A DNA stretch of 64,000 bases. It comes from Sphingobium sufflavum. GTDB lineage: Bacteria > Pseudomonadota > Alphaproteobacteria > Sphingomonadales > Sphingomonadaceae. The stretch lies in NCBI RefSeq assembly GCF_021403115.1, contig NZ_JAJSSH010000005.1:1-64000 (forward strand), read 5' to 3'. The notes beneath the pieces were generated by a model that was not told the DNA's origin, made no database searches, and saw only the letters and a list, made by a program, of their open reading frames with translations. Positions 54,940 through 63,330 of this stretch are shown here, in pieces. Within the stretch, counting starts at the first letter, position 1. Each line of letters starts with the position of its first letter. The position numbers and the translations under genes were made by a program.

Positions 54940-54954
54940 TGGTAACCGGTGTCA
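54940..54954. promoter_or_regulatory. LacI-type operator C
   Basis: TGGTAACCGGTGTCA, identical to operator B, lies 56 bases upstream of the kduI start and just after the lacI gene end (54992). It controls kduI-kduD-kdgK on the minus strand. Confidence 0.75.
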
Positions 54955-54991
54955 TTTTTCGGATCAAGGCTTTTTCGGGCAGGCGAAGACG

Positions 54992-56020
54992 TTAGTTTTT
55001 GGGGGACGCTGTGGAGGCGCGGGGGACGAACTCGGTCGCGAACTGCGATTGTTCCTTGCTGGCCGCCTCCGGGTAGATGAGTTTGCGCGCGGCCGACTGG
55101 GCCATCAACCGTATCGGCCAGCGCACCGTCGTGAGCGGCGGTGAGATGACTGCTGCGATCGCCGTATCGTCGAACCCCACCACCGACAGATCGCCGGGGA
55201 TGTTGATTCCCCTTTCCAGCGCGACCTGCACCACACCGGCGGCCATGACATCGTTACTCGCGAAAATCGCGGTGGGCGGCTCCGCCCCCGTCAACAACGC
55301 GATTCCCGCCTCCCGCCCTGTCTCAAACGTATAATTGCCCCGCGCCATCAGGGTGTCGTCGCAATCGAGACCGTGGGCGTTCATCGCGTCCTTCCAGCCC
55401 GCACAACGCTCCATCGCCGACCGGAACCCTTCCGGCCCCTCCACCAGACCGATGCGCCGATGCCCCTGCCCGATCAGATATTCGACCGCCCGACGCACCG
55501 CGTCGCGGTCATCCGACTGCACCAGATGGGCCGGATCATCGAGTTCAGCCGACCCCATGCGGACATAATTGCAGCCCAATTCGGCGAACAGTGCCGCAAT
55601 TTCGTCATTTTCCGACAAAGGTGGCAGGATCATCACGCCATGGAGGCGCTGCAACTCGATGAATCGGCGGATATGATCCATCAGGTCGGGACTGTGCCGA
55701 TCGACCGGGTGCACCAGAAGGGCGAATTCCGTCGTCCTGATCGCGTCCAGCACGCCCTCCTGAAAGTTCAGGACCATCTGGGCATTGGGATTGTCATAGA
55801 TCATGCCGAGCACGAAATTGCGCCGCAAAGCCAGCGCCCGTGCCTGCGGATTGGGAACATAGCCCAGCTCAGCGATGACCGCTTCCACCTTCTCCCGCGT
55901 GGCCTGGTTGAGCAGCGGAGAACTGTTGATGACGCGGCTTACCGTCTTCTTGGAAACGCCCGAAAGCCGTGCGACGTCGTTGATCGTCGGCTTATTCTCG
56001 CGCTTGCCCTTGCCCGCCAT
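54992..56020 (-). CDS. LacI-family repressor, probable pectin/uronate regulon regulator (342 aa)
   Basis: The N-terminal [23 protein letters not shown] is textbook LacI, with the hinge ending [12 protein letters not shown]. The periplasmic-binding-like effector domain contains [39 protein letters not shown] and [19 protein letters not shown]. The start at 56020 is chosen for the HTH position, though the frame is open to 56110. It lies in the centre of the locus, divergent from uxaA, with operator D between them. It is the natural binder of the TGACACCGGT sites; KDG or KDPG are plausible effectors. Confidence 0.9.
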   Translation of the reverse strand: MAGKGKRENKPTINDVARLSGVSKKTVSRVINSSPLLNQATREKVEAVIAELGYVPNPQARALALRRNFVLGMIYDNPNAQMVLNFQEGVLDAIRTTEFALLVHPVDRHSPDLMDHIRRFIELQRLHGVMILPPLSENDEIAALFAELGCNYVRMGSAELDDPAHLVQSDDRDAVRRAVEYLIGQGHRRIGLVEGPEGFRSAMERCAGWKDAMNAHGLDCDDTLMARGNYTFETGREAGIALLTGAEPPTAIFASNDVMAAGVVQVALERGINIPGDLSVVGFDDTAIAAVISPPLTTVRWPIRLMAQSAARKLIYPEAASKEQSQFATEFVPRASTASPKN

Positions 56021-56094
56021 AATGTCTTCGGCCTTCCTGTCGGCGTGATGCCGAAGCTTTGTGCCTTGCCTTTTCAAACCCGGCAAGGCAATCT

Positions 56095-56109
56095 TGACAC
56101 CGGTTACCA
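56095..56109. promoter_or_regulatory. LacI-type operator D
   Basis: TGACACCGGTTACCA, the consensus itself, lies between the divergent lacI (start 56020) and uxaA (start 56137). It can give autoregulation and control of uxaA. Confidence 0.75.
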
Positions 56110-56136
56110 TAACAATTCAGCACGGGAATATCGAAG

Positions 56137-57615
56137 TTGCAAACCGCCGCCCCCTTGCTCCGCGTCCATGAAAGCGACACGGTCGCCGTCGCCCTGCATC
56201 CGCTCGATGCCGGGACGCAGGCGCTGGGCGTGACATTGGCCCAGCCTGTGCCGCAGGGGCATAAGGTCGCGCTCGCGGCCCATGCACGGGAGGACGTGGT
56301 TCTGAAATATGGCCAGCCGATCGGGCGCGCGACGCAGGCGATTGAACCGGGCGAGCATGTCCACAGCCATAACCTCGCCACCGCCCTCGCGGGGGAACTG
56401 CGCTATGCCCAACATGGCGATGCCGCGACAAATGTCGTCCCCGCGCAGACGGCAACATGGCGCGGTTATCGCCGCAGCGACGGGCGCGCCGCGACCCGCA
56501 ATGAGATATGGGTTCTGCCCACCGTCGGCTGCGTCGGCCTGACCGCAGAGGAAGTCGCGCGCGCCGCTCGTGAACGCCATGGTGCCCGCATCGATGGCAT
56601 ACAGGCTTTTTCCCATCCCCATGGCTGCTCGCAACTGGGTGACGATCTTGCCGGAACGCGCGCCTTGCTGGCGGGCCTTGCCGCCAACCCCAATGCAGCG
56701 GGCGTGCTGCTGCTCGGCCTCGGCTGTGAATCGAACCAGTTGGACATGCTGACGGAGGCCGTGCCGGAAAGGCTTCGCGGCAAGATACGCACGCTGTCCA
56801 GCCAGGCGGTGGGCGATGAACTGGCCGTAGCAGGCGAATTGATCGACACGATGGTGGAGGAAGCCGCCACCGCCCGGCGCGAGTCGATGACGCTCGACGA
56901 TCTGGCGGTTGGCCTGAAATGCGGCGGGTCGGACGGCTTCTCCGGGCTGACGGCAAACCCGCTGCTGGGGCGGTTCAGCGATACACTGTCCGCTGCGGGC
57001 GGGCGGGTGATCCTCACCGAAATTCCGGAGATATTCGGCGCGGAGAAGGCGTTGCTCGATCGCGCCGTCAGTGCGGATGTGTTCGATGCGGGCGCCGGTC
57101 TCGTGAACCGCTTCAAACGTTACTATCTCGATCAGGGACTGCCGGTGTCGGAGAACCCATCCCCCGGCAATCTCGCAGGTGGCATCACCACGCTGGAGGA
57201 AAAGTCTCTGGGCGCAGTGCAAAAGGCCGGCCATGCCCCGCTCGTCGACGTCATCGACTATGGCGAGCAGGCGGAAAAGCCCGGCCTCACCCTGCTGGAG
57301 GCCCCCGGCAATGACGCGGTTTCCTCCACCGCCCTCGCGGCGGCAGGGGCTACCATGGTGCTGTTCACCACGGGGCGCGGCACGCCGCTGGGCTTTCCCG
57401 TGCCCACCATCAAGGTCGCATCCAACCATGGCCTTGCCCAGGCCAAGCCGCGCTGGATCGATTTCGACGCGGCGCAGGTGCTGGACGAGGGACCAGCCGC
57501 AACCGACGCGACATTCCTCGCCCACATCCTTGGCGTCGCCAGCGGCGAGCCATGCGCGGCAGAGCGCAGCGGACAACGCGCCATTTCGGTTTGGAAGCGC
57601 GGCGTTACCCTCTGA
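56137..57615 (+). CDS. uxaA: Altronate dehydratase, UxaA type (492 aa)
   Basis: An N-terminal SAF-like domain (LLRVHESDTVAVALHPLDAG to about residue 80) is followed by the UxaA catalytic part with VLPTVGCVGLTAE, FSHPHGCSQLGDD, LGLGCESNQ and GLKCGGSDGFSGLTANP. The conserved Cys residues fit the Fe(II) site. It dehydrates altronate to KDG. The start is a TTG at 56137 after GGGAATATCGAAG; no ATG or GTG is better placed, because the first motif begins at once. Operator D lies 28 bases upstream. Confidence 0.92.
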   Translation: MQTAAPLLRVHESDTVAVALHPLDAGTQALGVTLAQPVPQGHKVALAAHAREDVVLKYGQPIGRATQAIEPGEHVHSHNLATALAGELRYAQHGDAATNVVPAQTATWRGYRRSDGRAATRNEIWVLPTVGCVGLTAEEVARAARERHGARIDGIQAFSHPHGCSQLGDDLAGTRALLAGLAANPNAAGVLLLGLGCESNQLDMLTEAVPERLRGKIRTLSSQAVGDELAVAGELIDTMVEEAATARRESMTLDDLAVGLKCGGSDGFSGLTANPLLGRFSDTLSAAGGRVILTEIPEIFGAEKALLDRAVSADVFDAGAGLVNRFKRYYLDQGLPVSENPSPGNLAGGITTLEEKSLGAVQKAGHAPLVDVIDYGEQAEKPGLTLLEAPGNDAVSSTALAAAGATMVLFTTGRGTPLGFPVPTIKVASNHGLAQAKPRWIDFDAAQVLDEGPAATDATFLAHILGVASGEPCAAERSGQRAISVWKRGVTL

Positions 57616-57648
57616 TGACCACGGCAAATAGCTGAGGCTTCTTGCCAA

Positions 57649-57663
57649 TGACACCGGTTTCCA
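57649..57663. promoter_or_regulatory. LacI-type operator E
   Basis: TGACACCGGTTTCCA matches the consensus with one change. It sits 26 bases before the hydratase start at 57689 and heads the plus-strand unit hydratase - MFS - (kdgD - dehydrogenase). Confidence 0.72.
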
Positions 57664-57688
57664 TTACGCATTTTTGAAGAGTGGCAAA

Positions 57689-58510
57689 ATGACAAGGACC
57701 ATGAATTTGAGCGGAGAGGCCCAACCGATAGCCGAAGCCTTTGTGGCGGCACGACGCGATGCGCGCGCGCTGGAAAGCTATCCGGGGCAGCAGCCCACCG
57801 ACCTTTCAGCAGCCTATCGGATTCAGGACATGGCGCTGGCCATCGACGGACGCGCCGTCATCGGCTGGAAGGTTGGCAGGATCAATCCGCCCGCCGACGC
57901 AGCACTGGGTGCCAACCGCCTGTCCGGCCCGATCTTTGCGGATAGCGTGGTCCACGCGGCAGATGACGATGGTCCCGACATGCCGGTGTTCACGGGCGGC
58001 TTCGCCGCGGCCGAGGCGGAAATATTGCTCCATCTCGCGCCCGGCTGGAATGGAGAGGTGCCGGAAACCGATGCGGACACGCGGGCGCTGCTGGACGATG
58101 TGCGGATCGGCATAGAGATCGCCAGTTCGCCCTACCCCGGCATCAACGCCGATGGCCCGCCGGTGACCGTCTCCGACTATGGCAATAATGCCGGTCTGGT
58201 GATCGGCGCGTCCCTCGACCAATGGCGGGAACTGGACCTGTGCGCCATTCTCGTCCGGATGATCATTGATGGAACCGTCGCGGGCGAGGCAACCGCCGCG
58301 ACCATGCTCGACGGCCCCTATGGCGCTGTCCGCTTTCTGCTCGGTAACCTGAAGGCACGCGGCATCGATGCCAGCAAGGGCCTCTGGATCTCGTCCGGCG
58401 CGATCACGGGCGTCCATCCCGTTCTCGTCGGCCAGCATGTTACGGCGCAATTCGACGGACATGGCATCGTCACATGCAGGATAACGGCCGCGCAAGGCCA
58501 AAACGACTAA
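57689..58510 (+). CDS. 2-keto-4-pentenoate hydratase-family protein (273 aa)
   Basis: The protein has the FAH/MhpD-type fold: YRIQDMALAIDGRAVIGWKV (N-terminal helix then GWKVG), AAAEAEILLHL (metal-binding Glu pair), VRIGIEIASSPYPGIN and SDYGNNAGLVIG, and WISSGAITGVHPVLVGQHV near the C-terminus. Characterised members hydrate 2-hydroxypentadienoate in aromatic meta-cleavage. In a pectin locus its substrate is more likely a 2-keto-3-deoxy sugar acid or unsaturated uronate product; this is inference. The start at 57689 is uncertain (57701 also possible). It is first after operator E and 38 bases before the MFS gene. Confidence 0.82.
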   Translation: MTRTMNLSGEAQPIAEAFVAARRDARALESYPGQQPTDLSAAYRIQDMALAIDGRAVIGWKVGRINPPADAALGANRLSGPIFADSVVHAADDDGPDMPVFTGGFAAAEAEILLHLAPGWNGEVPETDADTRALLDDVRIGIEIASSPYPGINADGPPVTVSDYGNNAGLVIGASLDQWRELDLCAILVRMIIDGTVAGEATAATMLDGPYGAVRFLLGNLKARGIDASKGLWISSGAITGVHPVLVGQHVTAQFDGHGIVTCRITAAQGQND

Positions 58511-58548
58511 GAACCGGTACTGCCGGACCAAAGGGAGAGGCTCGGTCG

Positions 58549-59829
58549 ATGAAGGAAAATATAAGCCAGTTGGCCAAACCGGCCGGGCGTTATCGGTGGG
58601 TCATCGTCGCCCTGCTTTTTACGGCCTGCGCCATCAACTATATCGACCGGCAGATGATCGGCGTGCTCAAGCCCACTCTGGAAAAGGAGCTGGGCTGGAG
58701 CGAGACGGACTATGCCGACATCGTCTTCTATTTCCAGCTCGCCTATGCCTTTGCCTATCTGGCCTTCGGCAAGATCGTCGATGTGCTGGGCGCGCGGCTC
58801 GGCTATGCCGTCGCGGTCATCATCTGGACGGCCGGGCATATGGCGCATGGTCTCGCCTCCACCGCCATCCAGTTCACTCTGGCCCGGACGGTGCTCGGCA
58901 TCGGTGAGGCGGGCAATTTTCCCGGCGGCGTCAAGGCCGTAACTCTATGGTTCCCGCGTCAGGAACGCGCCTACGCCACCGGCCTGTTCAACGCCGGAGC
59001 CAATGTCGGCGCCATCCTGACCCCCCTGCTGCTCTGGCTGATCGTCGATTACTGGGGCCTCGGCTGGCGCATGGCCTTCTACCTTACCGGCATTTTCGGC
59101 GTCGCATGGCTCATCGCCTGGTGGACGATCTATCGCTCGCCCGAAGAGAAGCCACAGGTCAGCGCGGAGGAACTTGCCTGGATACAGCAGGACGGGCCGC
59201 AGACCACAACGCAGGTCGCGATTCGCCAGATTATCGGTCGGCGCGAAACATGGGCCTATGCCCTTGGCAAATTCTGCATCGACCCGATCTGGTGGTTCTT
59301 CCTGTTCTGGCTGCCCGGCTATCTGGGCGACCGCTATGGCCTCGACCTCAAGACCTTCGCGCTGCCGGTCGCGGCCATCTATCTCATCTCGGACTTCGGC
59401 AGCATCGCCGGCGGCTGGATGTCGTCTCGGCTGATCGCACGCGGCCATAGCGTGAATTTCAGCCGCAAGGTGACGATGCTGCTGTGCGCCCTCGCCATCC
59501 TGCCCATCTGGTTCGCGCAGGATGTGTCGAGCGTCTGGGGCGCCGTGTTGCTGATCGGACTCGCCACGGCAGGGCATCAGGCTTTCTCGGCCAATCTCTA
59601 CACCCTGCCATCCGATATTTTCCCGCAGGCGGCAGTGGGTACCGTCATCGGCTTTGGCGGCACCGTGGGCGCCATCGGCGGCATGTGCATGGCCAAGTTC
59701 ACCGGCTACATCCTCGACGCTACACATAGTTACGAACTGCTCTTCGCAATCGCCGCGAGCGCCTATCTCGTCGCGCTCCTGCTCATCCACCTGCTCAGCC
59801 CCCGGCTCGCGCCCATAAACCTGGAATGA
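58549..59829 (+). CDS. exuT: MFS transporter, ExuT-like hexuronate symporter (426 aa)
   Basis: Twelve membrane segments with the ACS-family signature NYIDRQMIGVLKPTLEKELG in helix 1 and ARTVLGIGEAGNFPGGVKAV in helix 4 match ExuT-type galacturonate/glucuronate symporters. It is distinct from the transporter at 41007, so the locus has two inner-membrane hexuronate-type carriers. The start at 58549 follows AAAGGGAGAGG. A 9-bp hairpin (59839-59866) follows the stop. Confidence 0.88.
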   Translation: MKENISQLAKPAGRYRWVIVALLFTACAINYIDRQMIGVLKPTLEKELGWSETDYADIVFYFQLAYAFAYLAFGKIVDVLGARLGYAVAVIIWTAGHMAHGLASTAIQFTLARTVLGIGEAGNFPGGVKAVTLWFPRQERAYATGLFNAGANVGAILTPLLLWLIVDYWGLGWRMAFYLTGIFGVAWLIAWWTIYRSPEEKPQVSAEELAWIQQDGPQTTTQVAIRQIIGRRETWAYALGKFCIDPIWWFFLFWLPGYLGDRYGLDLKTFALPVAAIYLISDFGSIAGGWMSSRLIARGHSVNFSRKVTMLLCALAILPIWFAQDVSSVWGAVLLIGLATAGHQAFSANLYTLPSDIFPQAAVGTVIGFGGTVGAIGGMCMAKFTGYILDATHSYELLFAIAASAYLVALLLIHLLSPRLAPINLE

Positions 59830-59838
59830 ACAGGCCCC

Positions 59839-59866
59839 GGAGCCGCCAGACGAAACAGGCGGCTCC
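59839..59866 (+). terminator. Hairpin after exuT
   Basis: GGAGCCGCC (59839-59847) and GGCGGCTCC (59858-59866) form a perfect 9-bp stem with a 10-base loop, ten bases after the stop. The downstream U-tract is weak, so it could be a terminator or an RNA-stabilising or attenuating hairpin before kdgD. Confidence 0.6.
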
Positions 59867-59892
59867 CGTTCCATAGCAATTCCTGCATCAAT

Positions 59893-59921
59893 CGATGCCA
59901 TATCCAGTCTGGATGGCATCG
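59893..59921. promoter_or_regulatory. Inverted repeat upstream of kdgD
   Basis: CGATGCCAT (59893-59901) and ATGGCATCG (59913-59921) flank an inner CCAG-T-CTGG, giving an almost fully paired dyad 48 bases before the kdgD start. It does not match the LacI operator and may be the site of a different regulator, for example a GntR/FadR-type protein. Confidence 0.5.
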
Positions 59922-59968
59922 GTCGTCAGCATTAGTCGAAAGACAGGACGCTGACGAAGAGGATGACC

Positions 59969-60919
59969 ATGACGAAAATGACTCCCCGCGAAATGGCCGA
60001 TGTCATCGGTCAGGGCCTGCTGACCTTCCCCGTCACCCATTTCGACGCGGACCATCGCTTTGCGGAAACGCCCTATCGCGATCATTGTGGCTGGATGCTA
60101 GAACATGAAGTGGCCGCGCTGTTTGCGGCCGGTGGCACGGGCGAGTTCTTCTCGCTGACCCCGACCGAGATCGACACCGTCGTGCGCGCCGCCGTTGAGG
60201 AGACCGCGGGCCGCGTCCCGGTCATCGCGGGCGCGGGCTATGGCACAGCGATGGCCATCGAGATGGCACAGGCCGCCGAGCGCGCGGGCGCCGACGGCAT
60301 CCTGCTCCTCCCCCCATATCTCATCGGATCGAAGCAGGAAGGACTGGCCGCGCATATCGAGGCGGTGTGCAAGTCCGTCTCCATCGGAGTCATCCAGTAT
60401 AATCGCGCAAACGCCATCCTTCAGGAAGATGAGCTGGCCAAACTGGCCGACCGTTGCCCCAATCTGGTCGGTTATAAGGACGGCGTGGGCGATCTCGAAC
60501 TCATGATGCGCGTCTATGCCAAACTGGGTGACCGGTTGACCTATATCGGTGGCCTGCCCACGGCGGAAACCTATGCCCTGCCCTATCTGGAGATGGGCGT
60601 GACCACCTATTCCTCCGCCATCTACAATTTCATGCCGGCATGGGCGGTCGACTTCTACAAGGCCGTCCGCGCCAAGGATCAGGCCGCCGTGCTGAAAGGC
60701 CTCAACGATTTCGTGCTGCCCTATCTGAAGATCCGCGACCGGGGCAAAGGCTATGCGGTGTCGATCGTGAAGGCCGGACTGCGGTCGGTCGGTCGCGACG
60801 CCGGGCCGGTCCGCCTGCCGCTGACCAATCTCAACGAGGCGGAGCAGGCGGAGCTCGACGCCCTGATCGCCCGTGCCAATGCACCCTATGCAGGCGCAGG
60901 CCATGTCAGTGCAGCCTGA
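59969..60919 (+). CDS. kdgD: 5-dehydro-4-deoxyglucarate dehydratase (316 aa)
   Basis: The protein belongs to the DHDPS/NAL superfamily TIM barrels: [30 protein letters not shown], and the Schiff-base Lys in [14 protein letters not shown]. These match KdgD, which converts 5-keto-4-deoxyglucarate to 2-ketoglutarate semialdehyde with loss of CO2 and water, in the oxidative uronate/hexarate path. The start at 59969 follows AGAGGATGACC; 59963 is possible. It overlaps the next gene by 17 bases. Upstream enzymes (uronate dehydrogenase, hexarate dehydratase) are not in the window. Confidence 0.9.
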   Translation: MTKMTPREMADVIGQGLLTFPVTHFDADHRFAETPYRDHCGWMLEHEVAALFAAGGTGEFFSLTPTEIDTVVRAAVEETAGRVPVIAGAGYGTAMAIEMAQAAERAGADGILLLPPYLIGSKQEGLAAHIEAVCKSVSIGVIQYNRANAILQEDELAKLADRCPNLVGYKDGVGDLELMMRVYAKLGDRLTYIGGLPTAETYALPYLEMGVTTYSSAIYNFMPAWAVDFYKAVRAKDQAAVLKGLNDFVLPYLKIRDRGKGYAVSIVKAGLRSVGRDAGPVRLPLTNLNEAEQAELDALIARANAPYAGAGHVSAA

Positions 60920-62447
60920 AGACGCCGTCTTCGCCATAGCGCCCGCCACCGGCGAGCGGCTGGAACCGGGCTATCCCGTCGCCAAGCCAGCGGACGTGGA
61001 GGCGGCGTGCATGGCCGCCGCCGCCGCCTTCCCCACCTATCGCGCCACCCGCCTCGAAAATCGGGCGATCTTCCTCGACGCCATTGCCGAAGAGATTATG
61101 GCGCTGGGCGACGATTTGATCCTGCGCGTCATGGCGGAAAGCGGCCTGCCGCGCGCCCGGCTGGAGGGGGAACGGGGCCGCACCTGCAACCAGCTTCGGC
61201 ATTTTGCAGGCGTGTTGCGCGAAGGCAGCTTCCTGGAGGCACGGATCGACCCGGCACTGCCCGACCGCCAGCCCGCGCCGCGCCCGGACCTCCGGCTCCA
61301 GAATGTGCCGCTTGGTCCCGTCGCGGTCTTCGGTGCCTCCAACTTCCCGCTCGCCTTCTCGGTCGCGGGCGGGGACACCGCCTCCGCGCTGGCGGCGGGC
61401 TGCCCCGTCGTGGTGAAGGCCCATAACGCCCATCCCGGCACATCACGCATGGTCGCCGATGCCGTCCATCGCGCGGCGGTCCGTTGCGGCATACCGGCGG
61501 GCACCTTCGCCCTCATCTTCGGCCTGTCGAACGAAGTCGGCGGCGCTCTGGTCGCCGATCCCCGCATCAAGGCCGTGGGATTCACCGGGTCGCGGACAGG
61601 TGGCCTCGCTCTGATGCAGATTGCGGCCGCACGCCCCGAACCCATCCCGGTCTATGCGGAGATGAGCAGCATCAACCCGGTCCTGATCTTCCCCGGCGCG
61701 CTGGCCGAACGGGCAGAGGCCATCGGCACTGCATTCGCCGCATCACTGCAAATGGGTGCGGGCCAGTTCTGCACCAATCCGGGCCTCGTCATCGCGGTCG
61801 ATGGCGCGGGCATCGACGCCTTCATCGCCAGCGCGAGAGCAAGCATCGAAGGGGCCGCACCGCAGACCATGCTGACGCCCGCCATCCATGCCGCCTATGG
61901 AGACGGCATCGCATGGCTCTCCGGCCATGACGAAGTGGAGACGCTGGCAAAGGGCGGCGCGGCATCGGGGCCGCATCAAGCCCGGCCGATGCTGTTCCAG
62001 ACGGATGCCTGGTCATTCGACGCGGATGAGCGGCTTGGCACAGAGGTTTTCGGTTCCGCCTCTCTTCTCGTCCGCGCAGAAAGGCTGGACGACATCCACC
62101 ACCTCATCGCGGGGCTGGAGGGCCAGTTGACCATCGCCATCCACATGGCGGACTCGGACAGGGATGCGGTCGCCGCGATCCTCCCTCTGCTGGAGACGAA
62201 GGCGGGGCGTATCCTCTTCAACGGCTTCGGTACGGGTGTCGAGGTGTCCCATGCGATGGTGCATGGGGGGCCATTCCCCGCCACCTCCGATGGGCGCAGC
62301 ACCTCAGTCGGCAGCCTGGCGATCAAGCGTTTCCTGCGGCTGCTCTGCTATCAGGACATGCCCGTCGACCTTCTGCCCGAACCCTTGCGCGACGATAATC
62401 CCCTGGCGCTGTGGCGCATGACGGATGGAGCGATGGGCCGGGCATAA
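60903..62447 (+). CDS. 2-ketoglutaric semialdehyde dehydrogenase, ALDH family (514 aa)
   Basis: The aldehyde dehydrogenase active site is visible: [20 protein letters not shown] (coenzyme region), [13 protein letters not shown], the general-base Glu in [10 protein letters not shown] and the catalytic Cys in GQFCTNPG. The length and the FCTNPG form fit the KGSADH type II/III group next to kdgD genes. It oxidises the KdgD product to 2-ketoglutarate. The start at 60903 lies inside the kdgD end, so the genes are coupled. The strong hairpin at 62454 follows. Confidence 0.9.
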   Translation: MSVQPEDAVFAIAPATGERLEPGYPVAKPADVEAACMAAAAAFPTYRATRLENRAIFLDAIAEEIMALGDDLILRVMAESGLPRARLEGERGRTCNQLRHFAGVLREGSFLEARIDPALPDRQPAPRPDLRLQNVPLGPVAVFGASNFPLAFSVAGGDTASALAAGCPVVVKAHNAHPGTSRMVADAVHRAAVRCGIPAGTFALIFGLSNEVGGALVADPRIKAVGFTGSRTGGLALMQIAAARPEPIPVYAEMSSINPVLIFPGALAERAEAIGTAFAASLQMGAGQFCTNPGLVIAVDGAGIDAFIASARASIEGAAPQTMLTPAIHAAYGDGIAWLSGHDEVETLAKGGAASGPHQARPMLFQTDAWSFDADERLGTEVFGSASLLVRAERLDDIHHLIAGLEGQLTIAIHMADSDRDAVAAILPLLETKAGRILFNGFGTGVEVSHAMVHGGPFPATSDGRSTSVGSLAIKRFLRLLCYQDMPVDLLPEPLRDDNPLALWRMTDGAMGRA

Positions 62448-62453
62448 AACAAA

Positions 62454-62496
62454 GAGGAAGGGATGGCGGATCGTGCGGACGTCGCCATCCCTCCTC
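62454..62496 (+). terminator. Strong hairpin after the ketoglutarate-semialdehyde dehydrogenase gene
   Basis: GAGGAAGGGATGGCG (62454-62468) pairs with CGCCATCCCTCCTC (62483-62496), a stem of about 14 bp with one bulge and a 14-base loop. It starts 6 bases after the stop. No long U-tract is seen, but the position suits the end of the pectin locus transcript. Confidence 0.65.
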
Positions 62497-62524
62497 GTCA
62501 ACGGGCAGACTTGAGAGAGAAGAC

Positions 62525-62761
62525 ATGACACAGGAAAAACGGGATGCAATGCCGCCCAAGGGCTGTGACTATTTCGGCAAGGAAATAGTGGATCGCATGA
62601 TCCATCATGTCGACAAACGGACGGATTCGTCGCTCACCCATCACCTCGGCATCAGCTACAACACCTGGCGAAAATTGCTGAATGGCGAGCCTGTCAGAAT
62701 TTCACTGGCGAACAGGCTGAAAGCTCGCCTCGACCTTCTCGAACAACGGCAACGTCCCTGA
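62525..62761 (+). CDS. Small HTH-like protein (78 aa)
   Basis: From ATG 62525 (after GAGAGAAGAC) the protein reads MTQEKRDAMPPKGCDYFGKE. A helix-turn-helix-like core LTHHLGISYNTWRKLLNGEP at about residues 37-56 and a basic C-terminus follow. This resembles short XRE-type DNA-binding proteins of sphingomonads. It stands alone after the locus-end hairpin; no target is evident. Confidence 0.6.
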   Translation: MTQEKRDAMPPKGCDYFGKEIVDRMIHHVDKRTDSSLTHHLGISYNTWRKLLNGEPVRISLANRLKARLDLLEQRQRP

Positions 62762-63330
62762 AAGCCCAAGGCGATGTTACCGAGCCGACATGCTATGAAG
62801 CGAAATGACGCATCCATAACTTCGACCCCGCGTCGAAATCCCATATATCCGCTCGCAGCCGGGCAGGGCCGGCGGCCTTCATTCCCCCTGTCGTTCGACC
62901 GATCGAGAATAAAGCGCGAACCCAGAAGCTTATCGATGGATGCCGATACCTCCAGTTAAGGTGCAACCATAGGTCGCGGTTACGACACAGCCGCAGTTCG
63001 CTCCCCATTGTGGTCCAAGGGAGGAGCAGCTTGATGTCATCAGCGATGCCGGGCTGCTCCAGTGGCTCAAATAGCCACGAAACAACGTCGATCGATCAGA
63101 GCCAGTATGCGACCATGGCCGGCACCCTTCCGCTTGAAGCCCGGCTCCTCGCTGCATCTTTCCGGGCTTGACGCGCCATGCCACTTTTTTGCATCGCTCA
63201 TCGGGGGTTCACCTCACGACCCTGCTTCTGCCACAATCCCCGTGCAGGTTGACCTATCGTTACCGGCACCCTAACTGCCGCGCGGACAGGGATTAGTCAG
63301 TCGGACATCTGCCCAAGGGCCGGTGCGGAC
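62762..63330. other. Intergenic region without a supportable gene
   Basis: These 569 bases contain only short frames on both strands with no recognisable domain or good ribosome-binding site. No repeat or IS end was recognised. Confidence 0.5.

Noticed and set aside
56104..57654. Long minus-strand frame opposite uxaA
   Set aside because: UxaA motifs are complete on the plus strand; the minus frame has none.
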